From CAZUMJ01 sp964621605 (GTDB taxonomy: Bacteria; Actinomycetota; Acidimicrobiia; Acidimicrobiales; Iamiaceae): a stretch of 64,000 bases of DNA. Of the stretch, positions 32,438-42,089 are shown in pieces (position 1 is the stretch's first letter; every line of letters begins with the position of its first letter). Under the pieces are notes generated by a model that did not search any database, was not told the DNA's origin, and worked only from the letters and a program-made list of their open reading frames with translations. The stretch is taken from assembly GCA_964621605.1 (NCBI GenBank), contig CAZUMJ010000015.1, forward strand, positions 5,954 through 69,953, given 5' to 3'. Both the position numbers and the translations under genes were made by a program.

Positions 32438-34240
32438 ATGAGTGAGTACCTTCCGCCGCTTGCCGACATTCGCTTTGCATTGGAGCACGTCGCGGATCTG
32501 CCAGGGCTGATCGAGCTCGACGCCTTCGCTGACATCGACCTGCCCACGGCATACGGCGCCCTCGAAGAGTACGGGCGGTTCATGACCGAGGTCATCGCCC
32601 CGACGAACCGTATCGGCGACATCGAAGAATCCCGGTGGGAGGACGGCAACGTCGAGACGCCCAAGGCGTTCCGCGACGCGTATGGCCGCTACGTAGAGGC
32701 CGGGTGGGGTTCGGTCCCATTCGAGCCCGGCTTCGGGGGAGGCGGCTTCCCGTGGGTGCTGGGCGTCGCAATGCAGGAGATGCTGAACAGCGCCAACATG
32801 GCCTTCGCCATGGCCCCGCTGCTGACGCACGGTGCGATCGATGCGATCGCGCACCACGGAAGCGAAGAGCAGCAGCAGGTCTACCTCCCGAAGATGATCT
32901 CTGGTGCGTGGACCGGAACGATGAACCTCACAGAGCCTGACGCTGGTTCTGACGTCGGGAATGTGCGCACCAAGGCGGTGCCTACCGGCGACGGCACGTA
33001 TCGCATCACGGGCACCAAGATCTTCATCACGTTCGGCGAGCACGACCTCACCGACAACATCATCCACTTGGTGCTCGCAAGGCTTCCCGACGCGCCTCCT
33101 GGGACGAAGGGCATCTCGTGCTTCGTGGTGCCCAAGTTTCTCGTGCAGGAAGACGGCTCCCTCGGTGAGCGGAACGATGTGACCTGCCTCTCGATCGAAC
33201 ACAAGATGGGCATCAAGGCGAGCCCAACCTGCGTGCTCTCGTTCGGCGAGACAGGTGACGGCGCGATCGGGTGGCTGCTCGGCGAGCCAAACGCCGGGAT
33301 GCGCACGATGTTCACGATGATGAACAACGCACGGCTGGGCGTCGGGCTCGAAGGGCTCGGAGTCGCAGAGCGGGCCTACCAGCACGCGCTTGCGTACGCG
33401 AAGGAACGCCAGCAAGGTCGTGCGGTCGGCGCAGCCCCCGGAACGCGCAGCTTCATCATCGAGCACCCAGACGTGCGTCGCATGCTGCTGACCATGAAGG
33501 CGTCGATCGAGGCGCACCGCGCGCTTTGCTACCTCGACGGGGCGAACATCGACCGGGCGCGGAACCACCCCGACGAGGCGGTGCGTGCCGAGGCGGCAGA
33601 GATCGTCGAGCTCCTGACGCCGCTCTGCAAGGGGTGGGGAACCGACCTGGGCGTTGAGCTCTCCTCGATTGCAGTCCAGATCCACGGTGGGATGGGCTTC
33701 ATCGAGGAGACCGGCGTGGCGCAGTACTACCGCGACACGAAGATCACGCAGATCTACGAAGGCACCAACGGCATCCAGGCGATCGACCTCGTGGGGCGCA
33801 AGCTCCCATTGCGCGCCGGGGGAGTGGTGTCGGACCAGTTCAAGCGCATGCACGCCACAGCCGCCGAGCTGCGCGCGCACACCGATGTGCTTGGCCCATT
33901 GGCCGATCGGATCGACGAGGCGACCGGCGTCGCCGAGGAAGCGACCGCATGGTTGCTGGAGCACGGCCTCGCGGATGTCAACGACGCGCTCGCCGGCGCA
34001 TCGCCGTACCTTCGGCTGCTCTCCTACGCCGTCGGCGGCTGGCTGCTGGGCGTCGAGGCGTTGGCTGCGCAGCGTCTTCTCGACGCCGGTGCGTCAGATG
34101 CCGACCGTGCCCGCCTGACGACGAAGGTCGCAACGGCGCAGTTCTTCGCTGACAACCTCCTCCCCCAGGTGAAGGGGTTGCTCGACCCGGTGCGCGCGGG
34201 CGCGGCGGAGCTGTTCGCGCTTTCGATCGAAGACTTCTGA
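32438..34240 (+). CDS. Long-form acyl-CoA dehydrogenase (FadE5-like)
   Basis: This FAD enzyme catalyses the first step of fatty-acid or acyl-CoA beta-oxidation. The 600-residue protein has the N-terminal helical domain, the FAD/substrate strand GTMNLTEPDAGSDVGNVRTK, a mid-domain and the catalytic base region QIYEGTNGIQAIDLVGRKL. An additional C-terminal helical domain (about 465-600) is characteristic of the 600-residue subfamily. Start: ATG at 32438. An operator-like palindrome precedes it and a hairpin follows. Chain-length preference cannot be read from the sequence. Confidence 0.93.
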   Translation: MSEYLPPLADIRFALEHVADLPGLIELDAFADIDLPTAYGALEEYGRFMTEVIAPTNRIGDIEESRWEDGNVETPKAFRDAYGRYVEAGWGSVPFEPGFGGGGFPWVLGVAMQEMLNSANMAFAMAPLLTHGAIDAIAHHGSEEQQQVYLPKMISGAWTGTMNLTEPDAGSDVGNVRTKAVPTGDGTYRITGTKIFITFGEHDLTDNIIHLVLARLPDAPPGTKGISCFVVPKFLVQEDGSLGERNDVTCLSIEHKMGIKASPTCVLSFGETGDGAIGWLLGEPNAGMRTMFTMMNNARLGVGLEGLGVAERAYQHALAYAKERQQGRAVGAAPGTRSFIIEHPDVRRMLLTMKASIEAHRALCYLDGANIDRARNHPDEAVRAEAAEIVELLTPLCKGWGTDLGVELSSIAVQIHGGMGFIEETGVAQYYRDTKITQIYEGTNGIQAIDLVGRKLPLRAGGVVSDQFKRMHATAAELRAHTDVLGPLADRIDEATGVAEEATAWLLEHGLADVNDALAGASPYLRLLSYAVGGWLLGVEALAAQRLLDAGASDADRARLTTKVATAQFFADNLLPQVKGLLDPVRAGAAELFALSIEDF

Positions 34241-34247
34241 GGGCTCA

Positions 34248-34265
34248 GAAGCCTTCGGAGGCTTC
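34248..34265 (+). terminator. Hairpin after the acyl-CoA dehydrogenase gene
   Basis: GAAGCC-ttcgga-GGCTTC, 7 nt after the stop codon. Confidence 0.55.
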
Positions 34266-34340
34266 CCTCATTCGCCGACCGGGCGGCGCAGCAGTTGGAC
34301 GTGGGCGACCATGTCGCCTCTGGTCGGCTCGCCAGCGACT

Positions 34341-35339
34341 TCAGATGTGGATGGCGGGCTCGCCGTTCAAGGACGCCAGGTAGCCCGTTTCGCGCACGGT
34401 GCCGGCAAGGCGGTGGTACGGGTGTTCGTTGGGCAGGTGCCGCACGTCGCACTGGGGCGGGTAGGCGAGGAGCTCCTTCACGTCCCACGCGATGCTGTAG
34501 ACACGTACTCGCTCGTACTGGCCGTTGTGCTCGAACAGCTCCGGGTAGTCGTTCGCCAGCCACCACGGCACGTCGCGGTAGTCGGCGGCATGCGTGCGGT
34601 GCTCGTAGTCCTCAGCCACGTGGAGCTTGGGGTAGGCGACCATGCGCAGGAGGATGTCGAGATCGAGGTCTGACGGCCCCGGCCGCGCCCATTCGAAGTC
34701 GAGCAGGGCAGTGATGCGCTCGCCATCCCACAGGATGTTCTCGAAGGTGAGGTCGCCATGGACGAGCGTCGCGACGTCGAACGGGTCGAGGTAGTGCGCT
34801 GACTCCTCGACAAGGCGGTACGCCGCGTCGATCAGCGAGGTCTGTACGTGCGGGTTGGTTCGCAGCATGAGGAGAGCGTCGAGCAGTCGCTGCACCGCCG
34901 CCCTTCCTCTGCGGGCACGGTCAAGGAGCTGCGGTACCTCATTGAGCTCACCGAGTTGCGGAATGACCGTGGAGTGGACCGCTCGAAGTTTGTCGGCGAG
35001 CTGGGCGACCGCGGCGCGCCGAGATTCCTGGCTCAGATCTGGCCACCACCGACTGAGCGCCTTGCCTCGAACTCGTTCGAGGATGAGCCAGTCGGCGCCG
35101 AGCTCGCCGCCGTATGCGACGACAGGCGGGTAGCCGATGTTCAGCGGCAGCATGCGTGCGAGGTCTGCCTCGCGGCGCAGCCGTTGATCGGGCCGGGAGT
35201 TCACGCGGACGACGAGGTCGGGAGTGAGCCAGACCTCGTTGGTCACGCTGCTTGCGCGGGTGAGTGCGACGTCGGGGTTGAGTCCGGCGGCGTCGAGCGC
35301 GATGCGAGCTCGTGCGACGGCAAGGGTGTGCACCGTCAT
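34341..35339 (-). CDS. Aminoglycoside phosphotransferase-family (APH) kinase-like protein
   Basis: The 332-residue protein has the kinase-like fold of the APH family. It has a nucleotide-binding N-lobe (LTPDLVVRVNSRPDQRLRRE), the catalytic loop LVHGDLTFENILWDG (Asp and Asn) and the metal-binding DFE in LLDFEWARPGPSDLDLD. The family includes antibiotic kinases but also many small-molecule kinases of unknown substrate; nothing here supports resistance specifically. The gene stands alone on the minus strand. Confidence 0.88.
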   Translation of the reverse strand: MTVHTLAVARARIALDAAGLNPDVALTRASSVTNEVWLTPDLVVRVNSRPDQRLRREADLARMLPLNIGYPPVVAYGGELGADWLILERVRGKALSRWWPDLSQESRRAAVAQLADKLRAVHSTVIPQLGELNEVPQLLDRARRGRAAVQRLLDALLMLRTNPHVQTSLIDAAYRLVEESAHYLDPFDVATLVHGDLTFENILWDGERITALLDFEWARPGPSDLDLDILLRMVAYPKLHVAEDYEHRTHAADYRDVPWWLANDYPELFEHNGQYERVRVYSIAWDVKELLAYPPQCDVRHLPNEHPYHRLAGTVRETGYLASLNGEPAIHI

Positions 35340-35511
35340 CTGGCTCCCCTTCCTGACGCAGCGGACCTGACCATGAGATCCTGTCGGGTGCTCCTTCGCC
35401 CATCTTTATGCACCCGCGCATGCAAGTTGGGGAATGAGCCGTTCGGCCCGTTCCCATCGGCCGAGGTCAGAGCATCGCGGCGCCGGTCGCGCTCTGGGCT
35501 GCTCGTGGGAC

Positions 35512-36321
35512 TCAGAGCTGAAGGACCGCGTCGGACAGGCTCGGCCAGGCGTCGGCTGCCCAGGCGCCGAACGGTTCATCGGTGAGGACGATCAGCGCAC
35601 ACTCGGCGACGGGGTCGACCCACATGAAGGTTCCCGCCTGACCGAAATGCCCGAACGTCGCGGGAGAGTTGTTGCTGCCAGTCCAGTGCGGGCACTTGAG
35701 ACCGCGCACCTCCGGTCCGAGCCCCCAGTCATTGGGGCGTTGCGTACCGAACCCGGGAAGAACGCCATCGAGGCCCGGGAAGGCAACAGTCCGCAGGGTG
35801 CCCACCGTGCTGGGGGCGAGCAGACGCGTCGGCGCGAGCAGTTCCTGCGCGACGCACGCCAGATCGCGCGTCGATGAGCTGGCGCCGTGGGCGGGGGAGC
35901 CGCCGAGCGCGGTCGCAGTGAGACCGAGTGGGTCGGCGATCGCTTCGTGGAGGTAGGCGGCGAAGGGAATCTCGGTGGCCTCGGCCACCGCATCGCCGAG
36001 GCGTTCGTAACCGGCGTTGCTGTAGATGCGTCGGCTGCCGACGGGTGCGATGCGCGTGCCGTCGGGCCCCAGCCCTGATGCGTGGGCGAGCAGGTGCGCG
36101 ACCGTGGCGTCTCCGTCGGCGACAACCTGGTCGAGGGTGAGCGCGCCTTCTTCGACGGCGACGTGCACCGCCAACGCGACGAGCAACTTCGTCACCGATG
36201 CCAACGGGAACGGCTGATCAACCGGGCCGTGCAGCGCGCGTGGTCCTTCAGGGCCGACGATGGCCGCGGCCACGGTTGCGGCTGGCCACGTGTCGACAAG
36301 GCTGAGCGGTGTTGCCGTCAT
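35512..36321 (-). CDS. Serine hydrolase of the beta-lactamase / penicillin-binding fold (class C-like)
   Basis: The 269-residue protein carries the SxxK motif in PLASVTKLLVALA (nucleophile Ser and Lys) and the YxN motif in IYSNAGYERLGDA; a third-motif candidate lies in the FGHFGQAGTF stretch. There is no clear signal peptide, so it may be cytosolic, as in esterase-like members of the family. The ATG at 36321 is chosen over one seven codons earlier because it has a better-spaced GAGAG. Substrate may be an ester or a peptide. Confidence 0.88.
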   Translation of the reverse strand: MTATPLSLVDTWPAATVAAAIVGPEGPRALHGPVDQPFPLASVTKLLVALAVHVAVEEGALTLDQVVADGDATVAHLLAHASGLGPDGTRIAPVGSRRIYSNAGYERLGDAVAEATEIPFAAYLHEAIADPLGLTATALGGSPAHGASSSTRDLACVAQELLAPTRLLAPSTVGTLRTVAFPGLDGVLPGFGTQRPNDWGLGPEVRGLKCPHWTGSNNSPATFGHFGQAGTFMWVDPVAECALIVLTDEPFGAWAADAWPSLSDAVLQL

Positions 36322-36387
36322 GTGAGCTCTCGAAGGGGGCATACTCCGCTGGAAGCAGGTCTCCGTCTCGCATCAGGGAGCAAGAGC

Positions 36388-36879
36388 GTGTCCATCTACG
36401 ACCAGTCCATCCATGCACTCGACGGTATGCCCGCCGACCTCAGTACCTACCGCGAGCAGGCAGTGCTGGTGGTGAACGTCGCCTCGCGCTGCGGGTTGAC
36501 GCCACAGTACGAGGGCCTGGAGCGCCTGCAGGAACGCTACGCGGCCGCGGGCTTCACCGTCCTCGGCTTCCCCTGCAACCAGTTCGCGGGCCAGGAGCCA
36601 GGCTCGGCAGCCGAGATCGCCGAGTTCTGCAGTACGACCTACGGCGTGTCGTTCCCCTTGACCGAGAAGATCGAGGTGAACGGCGACGGTCGTCATCCCC
36701 TGTACGCAGAGCTGTGTGAGGTGGCAGACGCCGAGGGCTACTCGGGCGACATCCGCTGGAACTTCGAGAAGTTCCTCGTCGCCCCCGGTGGGGATGTCGT
36801 TGCGCGGTTCGCGCCGCAGGTCGAACCCGAGGACGCCGTCGTGACGTCGGCGATCGAGGCGCACCTGCCCGGGAAGTAG
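36388..36879 (+). CDS. Glutathione peroxidase-family thiol peroxidase
   Basis: The 163-residue protein has the peroxidatic Cys in NVASRCGLTPQY, the Gln/Trp catalytic partners in GFPCNQFAGQEPG and IRWNFEKFLV, and a second Cys in FPCNQ. Bacterial members of this family usually use thioredoxin rather than glutathione, and actinobacteria generally lack glutathione. The GTG at 36388 follows GGGAG. It is divergent from the serine hydrolase. Confidence 0.93.
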   Translation: MSIYDQSIHALDGMPADLSTYREQAVLVVNVASRCGLTPQYEGLERLQERYAAAGFTVLGFPCNQFAGQEPGSAAEIAEFCSTTYGVSFPLTEKIEVNGDGRHPLYAELCEVADAEGYSGDIRWNFEKFLVAPGGDVVARFAPQVEPEDAVVTSAIEAHLPGK

Positions 36880-37067
36880 CGCTGCTGTCGGTGCCGCGGT
36901 CCGCCCCTCTGCCTGCGTTACACACGGCGGCAAGGGGCAGATGAGGCGGTAGGGGCTAGTCTCGTGCCACGGCGCGGTGCCCATCGCTTCGGCAGCGCCG
37001 CGGGCCCCGAATTGCGTCACTCAGGTGCGCGGCAGCGTGGGTCCACCACGACCCTCAGGAGCCACGC

Positions 37068-38273
37068 ATGTCCCACTTGGAGCCTTCGCCGGCTGCGGCG
37101 TCCGGCGCGCTAGCCGCAGCGACGTTCGCTGACCTCGGTGTCGCGGAGGGGCTCGTTGCGGCCCTCGCCGAGCGCGGCATCGAAGCGCCGTTCCCCATCC
37201 AGGCTTTGACGATCGCCGATGCGCTCGCCGGGCGTGACGTGTGCGGGAAGGCCAAGACCGGCTCAGGGAAGACCCTGGCCTTCGGCCTTCCTCTGCTCCA
37301 GCGTGTCAGCGCCGCGGCTTCGCAGCGGCCACGTGCGCTGATCCTCGTCCCGACGCGTGAGCTGGCAGTGCAGGTGTCCGACGAGCTGGCGCCGCTCGGC
37401 GAGGCTTGCTCGGCGCGTGTCGAGGCGGTCTACGGCGGTGCGGATCTGGAGCGTCAGGCGAGACACCTCAAGCAGGGCGCCGAGGTCGTCGTCGCAACCC
37501 CGGGTCGGCTCATCGACCTGATCGAGCGTGGCGCGGTGGGCCTCGGCGACGTCGACATCGTGGTCGTCGACGAGGCAGATCGCATGGCCGACATGGGATT
37601 CCTTCCCCAGGTCGAGTGGCTTCTGCGGCACGTCGAGGGTGGCCATCAGACGTTGCTGTTCTCCGCGACGCTCGACGGCGTCGTGCACACGTTGGTCGAG
37701 CGGTACCAGCACGATCCCGTGCGGCACGAGGTCGGCTCCGACACCGTCACGGTCGATCGCATGGTCCACCACTTCCTGCTCGTCCATGAGATGGACAAGG
37801 TGCGAGTCGCGGCGGCCTGCGCCCGAGGCGTTGATCGCACCATGGTCTTCGTACGGACAAAGCGCGGAGCCGACCGGCTTCTCGCGCACCTCGAAGAAGA
37901 GGGTGTACGGGCCGGCGCGATCCATGGCGACCTGCCGCAACGAGTGCGTGAACGGGCACTCAGCAGGTTCAGCGATGGTGAGCTCCAGGTGCTGGTCGCC
38001 ACCGATGTCGCCGCTCGAGGCATCCACGTGGACGACGTCGACCTCGTCGTGCACTACGACCCGCCCGAGGATCACAAGTCGTACCTGCACCGATCAGGAC
38101 GGACTGCGCGCGCTGGCGAAGACGGCGTGGTCGTCACGTTGGTGCTCTGGAATCAAGAACTCGACGTGCGCCGGCTGCAGACACGCGTTGGTGTGAAGCA
38201 GCCGATCATCGAGATCTTCTCCAACGATCCGAGGCTGCTCGACCTCGCAGGGTGGGACTCGTCCGGCGAGTGA
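37068..38273 (+). CDS. DEAD-box ATP-dependent RNA helicase
   Basis: The 401-residue helicase has the full motif set: Q motif region PFPIQALTIADALAG, motif I AKTGSGKT, Ia PTRELAVQV, TPGRLID, motif II VVDEADRM (DEAD), motif III SATLDG. Domain 2 has GDLPQRVRERAL, TDVAARGIHVDDVDLVVHYD and HRSGRTARAG. There is no C-terminal RNA-binding extension, so it is a minimal RhlE-like helicase for ribosome assembly or RNA decay. The gene appears monocistronic. Confidence 0.95.
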   Translation: MSHLEPSPAAASGALAAATFADLGVAEGLVAALAERGIEAPFPIQALTIADALAGRDVCGKAKTGSGKTLAFGLPLLQRVSAAASQRPRALILVPTRELAVQVSDELAPLGEACSARVEAVYGGADLERQARHLKQGAEVVVATPGRLIDLIERGAVGLGDVDIVVVDEADRMADMGFLPQVEWLLRHVEGGHQTLLFSATLDGVVHTLVERYQHDPVRHEVGSDTVTVDRMVHHFLLVHEMDKVRVAAACARGVDRTMVFVRTKRGADRLLAHLEEEGVRAGAIHGDLPQRVRERALSRFSDGELQVLVATDVAARGIHVDDVDLVVHYDPPEDHKSYLHRSGRTARAGEDGVVVTLVLWNQELDVRRLQTRVGVKQPIIEIFSNDPRLLDLAGWDSSGE

Positions 38274-38416
38274 GGGTGCTCTTCGGCTCCGGCCAGCGGT
38301 ACACATTGAGGCGAGGCACTACGCGATGAGCATGCATAAAACGGGGGTCAATAGATCAGCCGCGTGTGCCGAAAGTATCTGGAGTGATCCGCTGAGGCAT
38401 CAGGAGCTACCGGGCG

Positions 38417-40201
38417 ATGGCTGTAAAGACAACCACGTGCGTTGAATGCGGGGCAGTGCTCAAGGCAGGGGCTGCCTTCTGCACCGCCTGCGGTCGCGCC
38501 GCGACTGACGATGCTGCTCAGTCGGCAACCACACCCCCGCCGGAAGCCGCGCTTTGTGCGGAATGCGGGAAGGTGCTCCGCCCGAACGCATCGTTTTGCA
38601 CCGGGTGCGGCCGATCTGTCGGCGTCGACACGGCAGCCGCGGTGGGCGCAGCCGCGGCAGGAGCGGGCTCAGCGGCTGCTGACAAGCGGGTGAACCTGGC
38701 CAAGGACGTCAAGGGTGCCAAGGCGCCACAAGACGTCGAGGCGGCCAAGGGTGCCAAGGCGCCACAAGACGTCGAGGCGGCCAAGGAACCGTCGGACTCT
38801 GCGGATACCAAGGACACGAAGTCCGTCGCGAAGCCAGGTGGATCGATGCCGCCGCCCCCCACGGCCGCGTCGATAGGTCTCGGGGTCAGCACGGACGATG
38901 CGTCCAGCGGTGAGCCGAACACGCAGGCAGCGATCTCCTGTGGGACGTGTGGAAAGCCGATGCGCCCCGGCCTGACCGTCTGCAGCTCCTGCGGAGGGAA
39001 GGCCGCGCCGGTGATCACCGAAGAAGCGCGTCAGTCGGGCCCGAAGGGCAGCCGGACGATTCTCGCCTCGGTCAGCGGTGGTGCTTCGAGCTATGGCAGC
39101 CGGGCGCCTGCTGCCTCGAGCTCACCGCCACCGCCGACCGCACCGTCAACGCCAGCGGGGCCTGACCCCAACCACAACAAGCGCGTCGCCGTGGCGGTCG
39201 CGGCGGTGCTCCTGCTGCTGCTGGCATGTGCCGGAGTCGTGTACGCCGCTTTGGGTAGCGACGGGAACGGCAGCGTCCGGGCGGGGAGCTCGATCGACTC
39301 GGCAGACGGCACCACCCGGGTGCGCCGTCACACCGGCACCTCGGGCGGTTCGAGCGACAGCGCGCCGAGCGACTCGAAGCCGGCTGACTCAGTCGCGCCC
39401 GGCTCGACCAACGCGGACCCAGAAGAGACGACGACCACGGTCGGGCACTCCGGGTCTGGGGGCACCACACCCGGAACGCATGCTCCCGGCACGGTGCCGC
39501 CGGCGACAAGCGGTGGGACTCCTCCTCCGCCTCCTCCGCCGGTCACCAACCCGGCGCTTCCGCCAGCGGTGCTGCAGGTTGGGGTGAACTCCGCGTCGAT
39601 GTCCGGAAACGGGCCCCAGACGTCGGTGCGCATCTCGAACCGTGGCGGGCAGCCGTACTCCTTCGTCACCGGCATCTCGGGCATTCCGGGTGGCGTGTCG
39701 GTGAGCCCCGCGTCCGGCTCGGTCGCTGCAGGTGCGTCGCTCGACCTGACCCTGACCTGGCATGTCGCCGGCACGCCTGAGGGCTTCTACAACGGGCGGC
39801 TCGATGTCTCCACGAACGTCGGCCTCAAGAGCGTGTCCTTGCAGACCGACTCGCGCGCAGCGGACCAGATCGATCAGTTCGGGTGGCAAGGCCCGGCGTG
39901 CGCGCAGGACAGCTACCTGACGTTCCGTGTGCTGTTCCTTGCCCAGGGGGGTGCCGCACCGGCGCTACCGCCGAACTCCGCTGCGCTCGACCGCACCATC
40001 ACGTTCGTGGGTTCGACCCTCAACGGTGCTTCGGGCAACCTGTTCTCCATGCCTCCCGAGCACAGCCACGTCGGGCCGAACTACGTCAACTACCGCTCAC
40101 GGGCACCCATCACCGTGAACGGTGGACGGCGGGTCCTTGTCACGTTGACCGATACGGCGGGCACCCCGGCGCAAGCGATCGGTGGCCAGGCCTGCAGCTA
40201 G
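38417..40201 (+). CDS. Triple zinc-ribbon membrane protein with extracellular Ig-like domain
   Basis: The 594-residue protein starts with two zinc ribbons (CVECG...CTACG; CAECG...CTGCG), then an Ala/Lys linker with a duplicated 12-residue unit, and a third ribbon (CGTCG...CSSCG) near 175-195. One membrane helix follows at about 258-280 (VAVAVAAVLLLLLACAGVVY), then a Ser/Thr/Pro stalk. The C-terminal domain of about 200 residues has an Ig-like (ASPM/HYDIN-type) region (VRISNRGGQPYSFVTGISGI) and two late Cys. Cytoplasmic ribbons plus an outside domain suggest a sensor or scaffold; function is unknown. It shares the ribbon-linker plan with 46779 and 53085. Confidence 0.8.
   Translation: MAVKTTTCVECGAVLKAGAAFCTACGRAATDDAAQSATTPPPEAALCAECGKVLRPNASFCTGCGRSVGVDTAAAVGAAAAGAGSAAADKRVNLAKDVKGAKAPQDVEAAKGAKAPQDVEAAKEPSDSADTKDTKSVAKPGGSMPPPPTAASIGLGVSTDDASSGEPNTQAAISCGTCGKPMRPGLTVCSSCGGKAAPVITEEARQSGPKGSRTILASVSGGASSYGSRAPAASSSPPPPTAPSTPAGPDPNHNKRVAVAVAAVLLLLLACAGVVYAALGSDGNGSVRAGSSIDSADGTTRVRRHTGTSGGSSDSAPSDSKPADSVAPGSTNADPEETTTTVGHSGSGGTTPGTHAPGTVPPATSGGTPPPPPPPVTNPALPPAVLQVGVNSASMSGNGPQTSVRISNRGGQPYSFVTGISGIPGGVSVSPASGSVAAGASLDLTLTWHVAGTPEGFYNGRLDVSTNVGLKSVSLQTDSRAADQIDQFGWQGPACAQDSYLTFRVLFLAQGGAAPALPPNSAALDRTITFVGSTLNGASGNLFSMPPEHSHVGPNYVNYRSRAPITVNGGRRVLVTLTDTAGTPAQAIGGQACS
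38714..38785 (+). repeat. 36-bp perfect tandem duplication in the zinc-ribbon protein gene
   Basis: Two identical 36-bp units (38714-38749 and 38750-38785), each encoding GAKAPQDVEAAK, in frame. Confidence 0.9.
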
Positions 40202-40338
40202 CAGCTCAGGTTCGGGCGCTCGCCCCAACCGTCGACCCAGACGAGCTGCTGGCAGCGGTCGTCACGAGCCGCCTGCCGTCTCATGTTGACCCTCGCGCCT
40301 GGCACGACCTGCTTGGGGCACGGCCCGATGCTGCCCTC

Positions 40339-42021
40339 GTGGCCACGCTGGCGTCGCAGGAAGCGGGGGACCCAACTGCTCTCGGGTGTGTGCACGAAGT
40401 CTTCCGGGACGATCGCCTGGCGAACGGTGCTGTCTACACGCCGCCGATGTTGGCCCGCGCGCTGGTGTCGCTCGTGCTCACACAGGATGAGCAGAAGGTG
40501 CTCGACCCAGCAGTCGGCGGTGGAGCGTTTCTGCTCGCCGCCGCGGAGCATCTCCTGCGGGCGCGGCCGTCCTCCCGCGCTGCCGTCGTGCGGTGTCTCT
40601 GGGGGGTGGACGTCGACCCCCGCGCGTTGCGCGTCACGATGGCCGCGCTTGCGTGGTGGTCGTGTCTCGATGGGTCACCTCCTGCCTGGCCGGACGAGGT
40701 GCAGTTCCGCCATGGCGACGCGCTCGACCTCGACGGCGCCGTCCCATTCGCAGGGTTTGACGCGGTAGTCGGGAACCCGCCGTTCCAGGGGCAGTTCCGG
40801 CGAGCAACGGCCCGGCGACGCACCCCGACGAGCGCAGCGAACCCTGGAGGTGATCGTCGCAGCGACACCGCGCTTGTCTTCCTTGAGCACGCTTGCCGAC
40901 TGACCCGCCCAGGGGGTCGCGTGCTGCTGGTGCAGCCCCAGTCGGTGTTGGCATCGCAAGGTGGGGCGAGGTTGCGGCGCGCCATTGGCGTGCAGGCGCG
41001 CATCGCGGGCATGTGGGTTGGCGCTCCGCAAGACATCGGCGCGTCCGTCGATGTCTGTGCGCCGCTCCTCGTCGTCGACGGTGCCGAGTACGGCGGTTCG
41101 AGCTGCGTGCACTCCATTCACCGCTGGACGGGGCCGCGCTGCGCTCCGACGTCCGCGGTCGACCAACGGGCCCTGTCGTTGGAGCTCGGTGACAGGTGGA
41201 GCGTCTTGATCGCGGATCTCATCTCCGACTGCGAGCTCGACGTGGAGGCGACCGGCGTCTGGCAGGGGCGACTGGGAGATCGGGCACGGGTGACCGCAGG
41301 GTTCCGACAGCACTTCTATGGGTTGGCTCCGTTTGTGCGCGAGCACCGTGGGCACGGTGAGCCTTCGCGCGCAGTTGCACCGCCGTGCGCGCCTCTCGTG
41401 ACCGTTGGCGGTATCGACCCCCTCCATCTGCGTTGGGGGCGGGCACCCGCCCGTATCGCTGGCGAGACGTTGCAAGCAGCCTGCGTGGATCTGGATGCGC
41501 TGCACGTGGCCGACCCCTCGTTGAGCCGGTGGGTGCTGGCACGACGCGTCCCAAAGGTGCTCGTCGCGACGCAGGCCAAGGCGCTCGAGGCGGCGGTCGA
41601 CCGCCGCGGAGATGTCGTGCCTGCAACGCCTGTGATCTCTGTCGAGCCCTTCGAGGAGGAGGACCTCGACTGGCTTGCGGCGGTCCTCTGCGCCCCACCC
41701 GTCAGCGCGTGGATGTGGCAACGTCGCGCAGGGAGTGGCCTTTCCACCACGACCATGCGGGTGAGCGCCGCTGACGTTGCGGAGGTTCCCTTGCCCCGCG
41801 ACAGCGAATGGTGGGAGCGGGGTGCCCGCGCCGCGAGCGACGCCACGTACGCGGCAGAGGCAGGCGACGAGGCTGCCTGGCGGGGAGCGCTGGACACGGT
41901 CGGTGTCACCATGACGCTGGCCTACGGCTTCTCCGAGGCGCACCCGGTCATTGCGTGGTGGCGAGCACGCCTTCCGGCGTGGCGGTGCTCGGGAGGGGCG
42001 GGGGACGCCGTCTCGGGTTGA
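40339..42021 (+). CDS. Orphan adenine-specific DNA methyltransferase (N-6, Eco57I/TaqI-like)
   Basis: The protein methylates adenine in DNA with S-adenosylmethionine. Motif I appears as VLDPAVGGGAFLLAAAEHLL, motif IV as VVGNPPFQGQF, and motif X region as NGAVYTPPMLARALV; a C-terminal TaqI-like target-recognition region follows (from about residue 370). The start is uncertain: the coding-like frame extends upstream to about 40200, directly after the zinc-ribbon gene, but offers no ATG, GTG or TTG there, so 40339 (GTG) is the first usual start and may be too short. No restriction endonuclease or specificity gene is adjacent. Confidence 0.8.
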   Translation: MATLASQEAGDPTALGCVHEVFRDDRLANGAVYTPPMLARALVSLVLTQDEQKVLDPAVGGGAFLLAAAEHLLRARPSSRAAVVRCLWGVDVDPRALRVTMAALAWWSCLDGSPPAWPDEVQFRHGDALDLDGAVPFAGFDAVVGNPPFQGQFRRATARRRTPTSAANPGGDRRSDTALVFLEHACRLTRPGGRVLLVQPQSVLASQGGARLRRAIGVQARIAGMWVGAPQDIGASVDVCAPLLVVDGAEYGGSSCVHSIHRWTGPRCAPTSAVDQRALSLELGDRWSVLIADLISDCELDVEATGVWQGRLGDRARVTAGFRQHFYGLAPFVREHRGHGEPSRAVAPPCAPLVTVGGIDPLHLRWGRAPARIAGETLQAACVDLDALHVADPSLSRWVLARRVPKVLVATQAKALEAAVDRRGDVVPATPVISVEPFEEEDLDWLAAVLCAPPVSAWMWQRRAGSGLSTTTMRVSAADVAEVPLPRDSEWWERGARAASDATYAAEAGDEAAWRGALDTVGVTMTLAYGFSEAHPVIAWWRARLPAWRCSGGAGDAVSG

Positions 42022-42089
42022 GGCGCGCTTCGTCGTCGCGGACGAGGAAGGCACAATGCGGTGCTGCCCGCGCGCGACGATGGACAGCC

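Noticed and set aside
34341..35339. Antibiotic resistance gene (aminoglycoside kinase)
   Set aside because: Only the broad APH kinase fold is visible; nothing in the sequence or neighbourhood indicates an antibiotic substrate.
35512..36321. Beta-lactamase resistance enzyme
   Set aside because: SxxK and YxN are shared with many esterases and peptidases; no clear signal peptide, and the third motif is not typical of beta-lactamases.
38274..38416. A c-di-GMP or c-di-AMP riboswitch before the zinc-ribbon gene
   Set aside because: The stretch is AT-richer with some paired segments, but I could not find the conserved core of either class; it is more likely an ordinary promoter region.
40339..42021. 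Complete restriction-modification system
   Set aside because: No endonuclease or specificity subunit gene is present on either side; only the methyltransferase is supported.
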